Counted from the first letter of the stretch, positions 11,496 through 22,840 are shown. The stretch is DNA of 64,000 nt from Cryptomeria japonica (GCF_030272615.1 NC_081413.1:720950367-721014366), one strand, 5' to 3'. Translations and numbers: made by a program. The notes: a model not told the origin generated them from the letters alone.

Positions 11496-12932
11496 TGTAT
11501 GCAGGAAAAACAGGTCGATAGAACTCAAAATGTGAAAAATGAAGCCCAAGGAGCCTTGCTCACACACCCACAAGACTTCTTGGTGCAAGTTATGGAGTCA
11601 TGAAGTATGACTCAGCTTCCCAAGGTTGGTTCCATGGTTCTCTATCTCACAAGGTACCTCAAACCAAAGTCTTTGCTCTCAGATCACTGAGCAAAGTGGT
11701 TTAGGGATGACAAATGCAAGAACGAGGGATGCTTTGGTTGATTTTAAGATGAAATGCATCATAAGCTATGCATGATCCTATAAATGCAATAAACTAGATT
11801 ATAAGATGACAAGATTAGTAGCAAGACTATCCTAGCATGATATACTAGTTTATGATTAAGCTAAATGATAAAAAAAAATAATCTAAACATGCATATTTAG
11901 ATTAATTCCTATTGAAAAGAGAGGCTAAATGATGAGCACAAATGATATATTAAAGCTTGGATGGATTTTAGTATAAGTGTGATGCTAAAGACTTGAATGA
12001 TTAAAATGGAGGATGGAGAGCTCTATTTATAGCAAAAATAGGGCAATGAATGACCAGGATTGAAAGAGGTAATCAAGGGTTGAGTTTGAAAGTTGGGAAT
12101 CCATGTTCACAATTTTCACCAATGAAATGGTGACAATTGGCAACATAGGGTTGGTTGAGAGGAGATGTAAGAAGCATTATATGTTTGAGAAGACCTCATG
12201 GTTATCTTAAGGGGTAAGAGTTATGGTTAAGTTAGGATTACTCATTGGATAAATCTTTTACCCAAAGGATAAACTCTTGTGCAAAGGATTAAGGATAACC
12301 ATGGTCAAAGCAATAAATGCTTGATGAGACCCTTGGGTTACATGGAGGTTGAGTTTAGGGAAATTCTTTAATCATGCTAGAGGATTGAGTTAACCATTAA
12401 TGGTTTGGGAGACTTTCAAAGTTAAGTGGTTGAAGCCTTTAAGGGTTTTGAAAGACTTTGAGGGTTTGAGAAGTGACTTTCCCTTGCTTAGGGATGTGAC
12501 AAAGTTTAGAAGATGGGTTAGGTTAATTTAGAAGTGATTAGAAGAGTCTAGAAGGGCTTAGGAATAGGGTTTAGAAAGCAAGTGGGAGGTGTAGGATTTT
12601 GCAAGTGGATGAAGGGATAATAGGATTTAAAAATGAATTTAATTCAATTTGGTTGTAATTGGGGAAATTAAATAAATTAGATTTATTTAATTTAGGATAA
12701 ACTATTTAATTAAATTTGAATTTAATTAAAAAGTGGATAGGGGATTTAATTGAATAAAATGATTTATCCTATTAAATGGTAAAAGACATCTAGTGAATTT
12801 AATTAAATAAATGGAGTAATTTACTTAATTAAATAGAGGAATAAGAGTAATTCAATTAAATTGGATTTAATTAAATAGAGAAATGAACATAAGATATTCG
12901 TTTAGGAATATGGTCATTTTTATACGTCTACA
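11496..12932 (-). repeat. Tat-1 5' LTR
   Basis: The segment starts TGTATGCAGG and ends TACGTCTACA on the plus strand, so it has TG...CA ends. It lies directly outside the primer-binding site. It is AT-rich at its right (U3) end. There is no second copy in the window for comparison, so the boundary rests on the TG/CA ends and the primer-binding site. Confidence 0.78.
12023..12031 (-). promoter_or_regulatory. TATA box in Tat-1 LTR
   Basis: The minus strand reads TATAAATAG in the middle of the LTR, the expected place for the element's core promoter. Transcription would start about 30 bp further left. Confidence 0.6.
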
Positions 12933-14198
12933 CTACCTAGTCACTAGATATTTTCAGTTGATTTTTTAAAAAATTCTAAGTGTGGGGTGGGTCTCTATCT
13001 TTGAAATGTTTAGCAACACTTATTCGAGTAGTACTAGATGTTGTGACGATTTTACACATCCCCCTTTTGCAAATGGAGACCTTTATACTTAGGGTAAAAT
13101 TTCATCCACTCTATCCTTCCTACCACATATCCCCTTATCCTTCATCCACTATCCATCACCCTATCTACATCCATCTTGTTTTTTCCACCTTTTATCTTGA
13201 TGAAGCTAAGGATCTTCATATGCATAAGGCATCCTATTTGTCGTAACTTATCCACACTCTTTAGTTCATATCCCTTATCTTATCCATTTCTTACTTCCAT
13301 CATCCATTATCATTATTTATCTTGGTTATCTTATCCAATCCTATCTCCATCCTATCTTAAACCATCCCTTGATATTGAGCAAAACTAGGGATATAAAATG
13401 TAAAACATGTTTTTTATAATCCTCTTGACATGCCTATTCTTATGGACTACATACTATTAAATTCACCAAGCCATCACCTTAAATTTCCATACCAATCCCT
13501 TAGCTTGGATAAACATGTGGTCACTATTGTTACAAAAGTTTGCACCTTGCGATGATCAGACTTGATCATCAGCCTTGTGAAATATTGAATCAACCTCTCA
13601 AGTGTGGGACCTTACGAAATATCAGGTTGAATCTTCAGAGAAGGTCAACTTTCTTTCCAATCTGAGTGTAGGTGTTGGACCAAGCCAACACAGATAAATC
13701 CTAATCTATTACTCTAACAGGGAAAAGGGAGAGAGAGAAGGGTTGCTTGAATGAAGGGAAATAAGGTTTGCACCTAGACTGAAAGTGACCTTCCCTGCCT
13801 ATGACTGCACAAAACACAAATAAAACCACCCAAGACATGAACAAGATTCTATCCTAATTAGCTTCCAAAATACAACGTGAAGGTTGGAATTTGCAAGATA
13901 GAAAAAGGAACTAATCCAATTCACAAATGATATCCACAAGGAATCAACACAATCATCTACACTAAGGAAACAAATTAAAATGGATTTAGACAAAAGGGTA
14001 AAAACATTACACAAGTTGATAGAATTGAGTGAAGACAAAGCAGATGAATTTTATTCATGCAAGTGAAAGGCACAATTTTACAAGTGTGGAGAAACATAAG
14101 TTTTTTGCAGAAGAAAAGAAAGATCTTGTACAAATGTTACAAATTTTCTTTTATAGTTCAAGCATAACTCAAAATTGAACCTAGCTGGAAATCCTAAC
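12933..14198. other. Flank between Tat-1 and Tat-2, no gene identified
   Basis: This 1.27 kb stretch contains a pyrimidine-rich part (13050-13380) with many CCATC/TATCC runs and short ORFs without recognisable similarity. It may be part of an older LTR element, since it reads on into 28067 once Tat-2 is removed. No domain or clear LTR end was found. Confidence 0.4.
14194..14198. repeat. Target site duplication of Tat-2, left copy
   Basis: CTAAC lies directly outside the left LTR and matches 28067-28071. Confidence 0.9.
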
Positions 14199-14968
14199 TG
14201 TATATGGTGAAAATGGATAACAATAATAACAAGATTGAAAGGCTAAATGAATTCAACCACCAAACCCTAGCCTAACAACAACAAATATCCACCATAACAT
14301 ATGAAGATTACCTAAGACAATGCAAATAAAATGAAATCACAAAGATTATACCATTACATGTCCAATAGGATTTTGATCTCCATTCTTCCTATCTCCATTG
14401 ATCTTGCTTGATATATTTGCTCTCAGATTTTATGTGCACAAGAGCTCAACAAAGAACGGAATGTGGTTGCAAGTAGGATCGTAGTGTAGTCAATTGCATA
14501 AAAGATCATTGATTAGGGTTTGATAATGAAGAAAGCATCTCCTTAAATAGAAGACACAATATGAAATGGAAGGATAAGATTGAGAGGTGTAAAAAGGAGG
14601 TCGGCTAGGATTAGAGGGTAGGTAGAAGAAATAATAAAATAATGAAAGGGGTAGGTAGTGTATGAATTAAGAGATGAATGACATGTGTCATGTGCAGAAA
14701 ATGATAATGAATTAATTAAATAAATAAAGATTTAATTAATTAATAGAAGAAATGAGATCAATTAAATAAATAAGATATTTATTTAATTTAAGAAAAGGAT
14801 AATTTAAATAAATAAATGTATTTATTTAAATGAGAAATAAGGATAGAAGAGGATAAATGAATTAATTAAATAAATAAAGATTTATTTAATTAATAGAAGA
14901 ATTACGCTTAAATAATTAAATAAATAAAATATTTATTTAATTAGACATGACAATTTTGGGTGTCTACA
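14199..14968 (-). repeat. Tat-2 3' LTR
   Basis: This copy is 770 bp and nearly identical to 27289-28066. Its U3 part is rich in TTTATTTAATTAAT-like runs. It differs from the other copy by an 8-bp (TAAA)2 contraction and about 11 substitutions. Confidence 0.96.
14541..14550 (-). promoter_or_regulatory. TATA-like box in Tat-2 3' LTR
   Basis: The minus strand reads CTATTTAAGG. It is the counterpart of 27631-27640 in the 5' LTR. Confidence 0.5.
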
Positions 14969-14982
14969 TTTTGCCCCTCTTT
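14969..14982 (-). promoter_or_regulatory. Tat-2 polypurine tract
   Basis: The minus strand reads AAAGAGGGGCAAAA directly upstream of the 3' LTR start TGTAGACA. This primes plus-strand DNA synthesis and proves the element's orientation. Confidence 0.9.
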
Positions 14983-15213
14983 GAGACAATGCGGCTTGTC
15001 GCGTTGTTTCAAAGAAGATAAGATGAACTGATACAAAGTTGCCCCAGGATGGGAATGATATGCCCCCTCGAGAGATTGGATGAATATGTCTAGAAAGATC
15101 GTAGGCAATCTCTCGATAAGAAAGAAAGGCTAGAATGGACTGATCGGATAAAGTGACAAAGTCACGGGATAAAGAAGACTGACTCGGAAAATGAAGGCTA
15201 AGGCGAGGGTAGG

Positions 15214-15223
15214 CTATAAGATA
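15214..15223 (+). promoter_or_regulatory. TATA-like box of antisense PMD gene (Tat-2)
   Basis: CTATAAGATA lies about 90 bp upstream of the ATG at 15313. It would place a start of transcription near 15245-15255 and give a 5' UTR of about 60 bases. It lies outside the LTR, so the antisense gene may have its own promoter. This is based on position and sequence only. Confidence 0.5.
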
Positions 15224-15509
15224 GACCACGAGGGAAATACATCCTCATTGTCATCCACACATCCATGAGAGCAGAGTGCAGAGTGAGAAAAGAGCAGCAA
15301 CAGTTAGCAGTGATGGCCTTCGTTCATAGATTCGACCGCGTTCGCCGATTTCAGAGGCCAGCAGAGGCAGGAGAGCCGGTAAGTACCACCAAACCTCCTC
15401 GTACTTTGACGCATTTAATTTTGTCATTAATACATGCTAGGTAGAGCAATAAATGTGCTTAGAAGTAGGGTTCAAAAATGTCAAAAGACGTCTAGGTGCA
15501 TTTGCATTG

Positions 15510-15745
15510 GTGCCAGGCGTGTCTGTGTCCGCCAGGCGCGTCTGTGTAAGTGCCAGGCGCGTCTGCGTCTGGAACTGCGTCTGCGTCGAATGCGGGCGTG
15601 TGTGCATCATGCAGGGGCGTCTGTGTCACCCAGGCGCGTATATGCATATTATAGGCACATTTGTGTCATACAAGCATGTCTGTGTTGTCTAGACGCGTCT
15701 GTGTAGTCTGTAAGCGCGTTTGTGTCAGAAAAGCACATTTATGTC
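15510..15745 (+). repeat. Tat-2 core/spacer array in antisense intron
   Basis: The core (G)CGCGTCTGTGT and variants recur at 15522, 15541, 15562, 15580, 15599, 15620, 15640, 15660, 15679, 15698, 15719 and about 15738 (positions of TCTGTGT). Steps are 18-21 bp and the bases between cores are variable. The same core in the opposite genomic orientation occurs at 25854-26060. Confidence 0.85.
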
Positions 15746-15877
15746 TGAAAAATGCAAATTTTTTGTCTTCTAGGTCAAATCGACAGTTCTGTGATGAACA
15801 TATGCTATCGATTGGATAAGCTGCTGAGAGAATACACTCAAGCAGGTCCTCTAGGGAAGACTAGGATAGATCCAGGC

Positions 15878-16150
15878 ACTTTGTGATGAACAGTGAGTAC
15901 CAAGATAGAGTACTTTGTGATGAACAGGGAGTACTTAAAGTATGAGCAGCACTTTGTGATGTACAGGGAGTGCAAATGTGAGTAACACTTTGTGATGAAC
16001 AGTGAGTGTCACACATGTAGTACTTTGTGATGAACAGGGAGTACCACTAGGATAGAAGAAACACTTTGTGATGAACAGTGAGTGTCACTAGGATAGATAG
16101 CCATATGCATTTAGATAAAAAGTAGCATTTTGTGATGAACAGTGAATGCC
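15878..16150 (+). repeat. Seven-copy ACTTTGTGATGAACAG repeat in antisense intron
   Basis: A motif close to CACTTTGTGATGAACAGTG occurs near 15878, 15909, 15949, 15984, 16022, 16062 and 16123, each followed by GAGT or a variant. The linkers are of different lengths and some contain ACTAGGATAGA. The run ends just before the splice acceptor at 16185. Each copy also contains the short inverted pair TCAC/GTGA with its neighbour. Confidence 0.85.
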
Positions 16151-17539
16151 ACTATAACTAACATGATTGATGTGCTTGACTGCAGGAGTATTTGCCGATG
16201 CTGGAGTCATAGGAGAGATTCCCATCGATGTAGAGATTGCGACCTGAGTTGTCATTTGAGGACAGAGCTGCCATCGAGGAGATGGGTTTGAGACATGTAC
16301 TGTATGTGCCTGAGTTTTGGGCGAACATGGGTTTGCTGACTGCGCTGGCTGAGAGATGGCACTCTGAGACGTGCACGTTCCATTTACTAATGGGTGAGAT
16401 GACAGTCACCCTAGAGGATGTCTACAGGATACTGCGGGTATCGATCGATGGAGATCTGATCCCATACGATCAAGACGATGACAGAGAGGCCTTGAGACGG
16501 GTGTTTCAAGACCCTGGACTGGAGATGAGGGCAGGACATGTGGCATGGGACACCATGATAGCCACAGGACTAGCGCTGCCGGCAGTGATAGGAGGAGCTA
16601 TCAGTGGGTTCCTGTGTCCGGATAGGGTGACACGGGGTTTGGCTGTGGGCTGGGGAGGAGCACTGGAGACACTGGTGATGCAGCACACCAGATACGTCTG
16701 GGGACCATGTGTGCTAGCCCATTTGTATTATGAGCTTCATCAGTTTGTTTATCATGGATCAGTGGGATTGGGCTGTAGAGTGACACTGCTGCAGGTATGG
16801 GCCTACGAACATCTGTCGGTTACCCGACCAATACACTTCAGGGGCAGGGGACTTGGATGCAATTTTGTTCATTTGTATGATATGATCACATCACAGCCAC
16901 GGATTGGCAGGTTAGATCATTGGCAGCGAGTGATAGATGACATTGATGTGGTCATCTAGAGGCCATATCTAGGATGCAAGGAGTGGGAGGATGATGCAGT
17001 TGAGCTTCCGTACACCTTCTGGAGCAAGTATCTGATTGGGCAGACGCCCTATGTGTTAGAGAGATAGCTGGTAGATAGGGTGTGCAGGCAGTTTGGCCAG
17101 ATTCAGAGGATGCCCCAGGGCTCGAGCATGTATGTCTGCATAGTTAGAGATCAGGCACAGTTTGGGCCATTGCTGTCGTATGATCAGGCACTTACACAGC
17201 TAGAAGAGATGGTGCCCCTACCCTGGGACATGTGGCCAGAGGTCGACGATACCGGCATGGATGCCGAGTATACAGCTTATTGGGCAGAGCATCCGTTCCC
17301 ATGGTTGATAGATCCAAGAGAGGCATTGGAGGGAGATGGGGGGGGAGATGATGAGGAGGGAGGAGGTGATGGGGGCAGAGGGCGACGGAGGAGGAGGGGA
17401 GTAGTTGGAGAGAGGCAGGTTGCACCTTGGAGGGAGGGAGGAGAGGAGAGGCAGACTCGGGTGGTGAGGGGTCACGGTGGATTGCCTTTACAGGTGCCAG
17501 CAGCACAGTGTCCCAGGAAGGTACAGATATAGGGTCAGG

Positions 17540-17625
17540 GATGGAGACAGGTACCCGTACAAGAACCAGTATAGGTACAGGTACAGGCACAGGCACAGGG
17601 GCAAGCACCCACAGAGGGGGAGCCA
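17540..17625 (+). repeat. GTACAG/GCACAG simple repeat inside the PMD gene
   Basis: Hexamer runs of GGTACA and GGCACA encode a Val/Gln-rich tract in the PMD frame and Thr/Gly repeats in another frame. This low-complexity tract lies between the PMD and the coiled coil. Confidence 0.7.
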
Positions 17626-18132
17626 TAGGCAGAGGCAGAGGGGGCTGACCCAGTGGAGGATGAGCTACTAGATCTGAGGGAGATCTGCTAGGGCTAGGTA
17701 GATGAGATCCAAGAGCTGGAGAGGGAGAGGGATCGGCTCAGGATGAGGCTTAGAGATATTGAGCGGGAGCAGGATCAGGCTATCCAGCACTATACAGAGG
17801 CTGAGACAGCACTGAGGGTAGGGAGATAGGCAGCTGAGGATGCAAGGGCAGGATACGCTTATGTCCTGCGGGCAGGAGAGGAGATAGCCTACTAGAGGGA
17901 CCTCTACTATGGTGCAGTGTCAGCAGATCAGCGGGCGAGGAGCTTCCATAGACCATCGCGTACAGCGATAGCTACGGGAGGGAGTCGGAGGAGATAGGCA
18001 TCGAGTGGTGGGGTTATGGGCCCTCCACCACCACCAAATAGAGGGGACAGGCAGGATGATCTTGGGGCGGGTCCTTCAGGGGCTCAGATTCTACCAAGGC
18101 CAGGTGGCTCTGAGGGAGGGAGTTCATCATAG

Positions 18133-19675
18133 CCATAGAGGGCTCCCTTTGTATCAGTTTTGTACCATTTTTTGTATGATGATGTAGACACCTACGGGTG
18201 CTTTTGTAGCCATATGATTTTGACATCATTGTATCATGACACTTTTGATTATATATATGAGATGATTCATTTTTGCGGTAGCTATATGCATGTGTACCTA
18301 AGTGATGTATGTTTCTATGTGATGCTTATGATATGGAAGCAAATATGTATATGATGCAATGCAATATATTTTTTTTCTTTGTTCTTTTTATGTTTTATAT
18401 GTGTATGCATGATGCAAATGTGAATGTATGTAATGCAGATGAATATGATAATGCAAATGTAAATTGTGCTAACAGGTGTTATGTGCAAGATGTGATGCAG
18501 TTGTGATATCTATATGTATGTATGAAATGCTTATATGTGGTAATGCAGGTGCAACTACATGAAATGCAAATATTTTTGGTGTGTCATTATACTTAGTCAT
18601 GTGATAGCAGGCTACGCGGACTCGAGAAGGATGATGGAAGTCAATCAAGAAAGGGGGATGAAAGACAAAAGATATGAATGTGAAAGAGCTTCTTGTGCGT
18701 TATCATCATTGAGCTTTATTATGGCAAGTAGGTTATGACAATCGAGGCAAATGTTCAACCCAGAAAGTCATTGTACCTGTTTGCATGGAGATAAGACAGT
18801 CACAAACAAGGAATGCCCCAGTTCATACTAGACTCATAGTGTCCTCATATCCTTGGACAAGTCATAGCATTACTAAAAGACAATCCACAGACAACAAATA
18901 CAAATAGGTGACGATATCCCATCCTCGCCTTTCTAGTCAAAGACATCCTGGAGATAGAATCTCTAGTCAGAGACATCTTGGAAAAGCTAAAAGACATGTC
19001 ACCAAAAGATAAAACCAAAAGAAAACCAAGACTCGACACCAACATCCACTATAATCCTCAAATTTAGTGTCTCTTGTCACTTGTATAAGTCTTATTTGAT
19101 TGTGGTCACAATGTTTACTTTCACAAAAATGATAGATAGCACTGAACCATATGTTGTCTGAGTCTGTTGAAAGATTTGATTTTCTTGAAGCTCATTGTTG
19201 CTGCTCTCTCATCTGAAACTGACTGAATCCATGAAACTGATACTTTATTGCAGAGAAGATGAGACCTTATTGCAGACTAGCGATGCAGATGTTGCTTTAT
19301 TGCGGATTGTGCGCGAATAGACTGAAGGAAGCTAGAAGAAACTGTACTCCTCGAAACATGTGATGTTCTTAGTTCCACACCCATCACTAGACGTAGGAAT
19401 TGCCTTAGCCATAGATAGGAGCTAATTTATTATGGATGGAAAGGGAGGTTTATTATGAATGGCTAACCAATCTTGGGTAGATCAATAACAAGCCATGATG
19501 GGAATGGGTAAGTTTATTATGGATGAATTGGTTGTGAGTGTGTGCAAAGTGAAATGATGAAAGAGAATACTGAAGGAGGGAGGAGCAATGTCTCTACACA
19601 TGGCGCTGGTGACCCAGTTTTCACCATGGTACTTGCCCAGGGCACCACCGAAGTGGTTTTCACCGTTAGACGAAA
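18133..19675. other. Tat-2 spacer between PMD gene and pol, no gene seen
   Basis: This is the converging 3' region of the sense pol and the antisense PMD gene. It contains short ORFs only. Two related phrases, TTTATTATGGATG and TTTATTATGAATG, recur at 19429-19520. No domain is recognisable. Confidence 0.5.
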
Positions 19676-19790
19676 TTATTTCTCTTTACTTTTTTTGATT
19701 TTTTGATTTTTTTTGTATTTTTGAATTTTTTTTTTATTTATTTGTATTTTTGAATTTTTTTGATTTTTTTGTATTTTTGAATTAGGATAT
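19676..19790. repeat. T-rich low-complexity tract
   Basis: Repeated TTTTTGATTTTTT / GTATTTTTGAA units lie directly downstream of the integrase stop on the minus strand. Read on that strand, it would give a lysine-rich tail in one frame. Confidence 0.8.
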
Positions 19791-19799
19791 TCCGAAGAG

Positions 19800-21060
19800 C
19801 TATGTGTAGAACCTACGAAGGTGCATGTTGTTGATAGGATCCTCCAAAGGTTCACCTTCTGTAGTTGAGAGCTGATATGCCCCGAATCCATATACTGCTG
19901 TAATGATGTAAGGACCAAGCCAATTTGGTTCGAACTTGCCCTTCTTCTCTCTGTCTTGCTGATTCTTGGGGTTTTCTCTGAGGACCAAATCACCTACCTC
20001 AAATGTGCGAGGTTTGACCTTGTGATTGTAGCTGTGACTCATTCGTTGTTGGTAAGCCTTGAGATAATTAAAAGCAGTTTGTCTCCATTCATCCAGTAGT
20101 TCAAGTTCTTGTAAGCGAGATACTCTATAATCTTCATCACCGATAATGTTTTGCAAAGAGACCCATAGAGAGGGTAACTCGACCTCAATAGGCTAGATGG
20201 CTTCAGTGTCATAGATAAGTGAATAAGGTGTAGCTCCTGTAGGTGTGCGAACACTTGTGCGATAGGCCCAAAGTGCAGGATTAAGTTGGATATGCCAATT
20301 ATGGCCAACGTCGTCGACTATCTTCTTGAGGATTTTAAGGATTGTTTTATTAGATGCCTCAACTTGGCCATTACCTTGGGGATAATATGGTGTGGAGAAA
20401 TGATGGGAAATATGGAAACAGTCACAAAGTTCACGAACATCCTAATTTTTTAAGGGACGCCCGTTATCAGTGATAATGGAAACAGGAATACCATATCGAC
20501 AAATGATATAGTTAAGGATGAATGTAGCAATCTGTTTTCTAGTGACTTGTGTGAGAGGCACGGCTTCAATCCACTTAGTGAAATACTCTGTGGCAGTGAT
20601 AATGAATTTATGACCATTGGAAGAAGGAGGGTGAATCTTGCCTATGAGATCAAGTCCCCACTGACAAAAGGGCCAAGGAGACGCAAGTGGTTGTAGTTCT
20701 TGTGCTGGCACATGTATGAGGTCTCCATGAATTTGACATTGCTTACATTTCTTGACAAACTGATATGAGTCTTTTTCCATATTGGGCCAGTAATATCTAG
20801 TCCTAATGAGTTTCTTCGCCAAGGTAGGTCCACTAGCATGTGGACCACATATCCCTTCATGCACTTCATGTAACGCAACCTGAGCTTCATCGCTTTCTAA
20901 ACATCTAAGAAGAGTGCCATCTAGACCTCACCGGTATAGGATATCAGCTAAAATGACATATCGAGAGGATTGGCGAATGAAGGTGCGACGTTGGTTATTT
21001 GATAAATTAGGAGGAAGGATATTATCGCGAAGGTATGTGAAGATGGAACCATATAACTAG
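19800..21060 (-). pseudogene. Tat-2 integrase, decayed
   Basis: The N-terminal zinc module is seen (HEGICGPHASG, then KKCKQCQIHG). The catalytic core follows with all three acids present: GLDLIGKI, ITDNGRP and NGQVEASNK (about 20365). The C-terminal part has VGDLVLRENPKN and the chromatin-facing GPY motif (NWLGPYIITAVYGFGAY). Stops and frame changes occur at about 20870, 20442 and 20310-20156. Upstream, at 21100, it joins directly to the linker that should precede RT. Confidence 0.88.
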
Positions 21061-21102
21061 GACTCGGGACCAACAACACATATCATCTCAGTGGGAGTGA
21101 TC

Positions 21103-22281
21103 TCATGTACCAATGTTTGTCTTGATAGTCTCCTCTACCAACATGGATGACTTTTCCTCATATGATGCTGGGAGAATGTCGAGCCTTCCATCTTTGGGTG
21201 CCTCAGAGAGGTTTTTGCCCTCAGATACGTCCTTTCTTTTTACTTTTTTGGGGTCAAATAGTGCCACGGTGTGGTTTTCACCATAAGACCCTTGGTTTGT
21301 TCTTATTTTCACATTTTTGCGACTGGAAGGTCCGACACCCTCACCAAAATATGCCATGTTGTTGAGTTCTATAGTGTATCCTTCTTTATGGTCCCCAGGG
21401 GGAAGATCATCTCGTATGCCAAGATAGTCAATAACAACTTCATCATTTTGGAAGGTGTCAAACTGTGCTGGTCCTTCATAATCCCATTCAATGAGTTGGT
21501 GGTGAACAAGGGGAAGGCCTTTAATGTCTTCGAAGTTAGCAGGACTAAGAGTGAGGATGCGGTTATATTCAGGTATGTCAAGGTAATTATCGAGGTCATC
21601 GATGGCACTCTCCTCATCAGTCTCGATCACGAGCGAATCCAAATTGTCATCACTAGTAGTGCATTATGGGACAGGTGTTCTCATCCTATGTGATTTCAAC
21701 CTAGAACCTTGAGACAAAGACTGTGTGGAATCCTCATAGGTTGTTTCTTGACCAACTCTGAATTTTTTATAAAATTCCTCTTCTTCTATGGGTTCATCTA
21801 GTTCTCTCAATGTCTCGGTGAGCTCATAATCATTGGAGGATTTGTCTGAACCCCATTCCCATTCGTTGGAGTCTATGGAATAGCTATCTTCTTGTTGAAT
21901 TTTGGCAGCTTTGATTTGTAATGCTTCTTCTATCCTTTTAGTGTGGATCTTGGAAGTCAGAAAACCAAGTCCCTTCGAGCGTTCCCTTTTTACAGTCAAT
22001 TCAGGTTGTAAAGCTTCCATGATGCCTTCCTTTCGTAACCCAAGAGGGCTTTTTCCATCATACCCGAATTTTTGTAGAATCTTGAAGCCTTTGCCATATT
22101 TCTCATAGGGTAAATTGATGTGACCTTTTGTGTCATCTTCAATGTCTTTGTATAGCATTTTGTATAAACCTTCCTCTTCTAGTTCGCCCCATCTTTGAAA
22201 GGTCGTAGGGTCCCATTTGAATACCATGATGGTTATATTCTTGTTAGGATGTGGTCTTCCATATTCTTTTGGAGAGCTCAT
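21103..22281 (-). pseudogene. Tat-2 linker with G-patch, ending at the RT/RNase H deletion
   Basis: Two in-frame segments (22281-21664 and 21642-21103) form the protease-to-RT linker. It contains a G-patch at residues 62-107 of the first segment, and APKDGRLDILPA near the end. The homology to Tat-1 stops at ETIKTNIGT (about 21105). The next bases already match the part just before integrase. The deletion therefore removes the whole RT and both RNase H domains. Confidence 0.8.
21961..22098 (-). other. G-patch domain in Tat-2
   Basis: The motif runs KYGKGFKILQKFGYDGKSPL, then GLRKEGI and finally SKGLGF, which has the glycine spacing of a G-patch. It has the same location as in Tat-1 and Tat-3. 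Confidence 0.75.
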
Positions 22282-22307
22282 GACTTGTCATAAGTACATG
22301 GTCTGAT

Positions 22308-22840
22308 TTAAAGTGTTTCTCCCATGCCTTTGTCTTGAAATTTGCCCTTAAGCTCACCTTGTTTTGATGTCGAAGGTTTCAATGACTCAGGATCAATGTA
22401 TGCCGAAGAAGGAACAACTTCATGATTACTAGGAATGATGGTCTCAGTATGTGATCTCAGGTTATTACAATATATGAACAGATTAGGATCACCGTTAACT
22501 GTTACCTTGACTCCATTGTGAGGAAACTTAATGCATTGGTGATACATCGATGGGACTACCCTCATTTCATGGATCCAAGGACATCCTAGCAATATATTAT
22601 AAGTGAGATCTAGATCCAGGACTTGACAAATCACATCCTTTGTAACTGGCCCAACTCTGAGAGGCAAGGTGACTGTGCCCTTGGATGAGCATTCTTCATT
22701 GTCATATGCCTTGATGGTGATTTGATTTGTTGAATTTATAGCTTTATCAGAATATCCCAATTGTTTAATGGTGCTCAACATACAAATGTTTAGACCAGCT
22801 CCTCCATCTATCAGGACTCATTTGATTCTATGTTTGTGTA
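22308..22840 (-). pseudogene. Tat-2 aspartic protease region
   Basis: The catalytic LIDGGAGLNICM lies around 22800, just after an in-frame TGA that probably replaced CGA. TLPLRVGPVTKD and DLTYNILLGCPWIH follow, as in Tat-1. It is in frame with gag (22818-23984). Confidence 0.82.

Larger units (their letters stand above)
1..12932 (-). mobile_element. Tat-1: Ty3/gypsy Tat-lineage LTR retrotransposon, truncated by window edge
   Basis: Read on the minus strand, the order is 5' LTR (11496-12932), primer-binding site, long leader with two 21-bp-period arrays, gag, protease, G-patch, reverse transcriptase, RNase H, a second RNase H and integrase. The second RNase H after the first, and the long non-coding stretch downstream of integrase, point to the Tat lineage. 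The 3' LTR is not in the window and should lie left of base 1. The coding part is heavily decayed, but pol from 4751 to 1110 stays in one frame and is broken only by in-frame stops. The bases right of the LTR are CTACC, which should recur at the other end as the target duplication. Confidence 0.9.
15379..16185 (+). other. Predicted phase-0 intron of the Tat-2 PMD gene
   Basis: The donor is CCG|GTAAGT at 15379 and the acceptor TTGACTGCAG| ends at 16185. A good branch-point-like ACTAAC lies about 25-30 bases upstream of the acceptor. Removal joins 22 codons to the PMD frame without a shift. The Tat-3 PMD gene has an intron at the matching place. The 807 bp contain two repeat arrays. Confidence 0.75.
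15313..18132 (+). pseudogene. Antisense plant mobile domain (PMD) gene in Tat-2
   Basis: Exon 1 (15313-15378, 22 codons from ATG) joins in phase 0 to exon 2 at 16186. Exon 2 holds a plant mobile domain (MAIN/MAIL-like family), with the conserved block RWHSETCTFHLLMGEMTVTL followed by EDVYRILRV. Further hallmarks are LAHLYYELHQF, LLQVWAYEHL and a later RQFGQIQ block. An acidic then Arg-rich stretch (about 17330-17410), a Pro/Gln-rich part and a coiled coil (about 17700-17920) follow. One frame runs to 18132, broken almost only by TAG codons (for example 16210, 16228 and 16957). PMD proteins are nuclear factors linked to silencing and genome stability in Arabidopsis. Its role in a retroelement is unknown. 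It lies opposite to gag-pol. Confidence 0.85.

Noticed and set aside
17192-17626. Pro/Val-rich minus-strand ORFs
   Set aside because: They are shadows of the PMD gene's acidic, Arg-rich and GTACAG-repeat parts on the plus strand.
19676-19993. Lys-rich C-terminal extension of integrase
   Set aside because: It is in a different frame from integrase and comes from a T-rich low-complexity tract.
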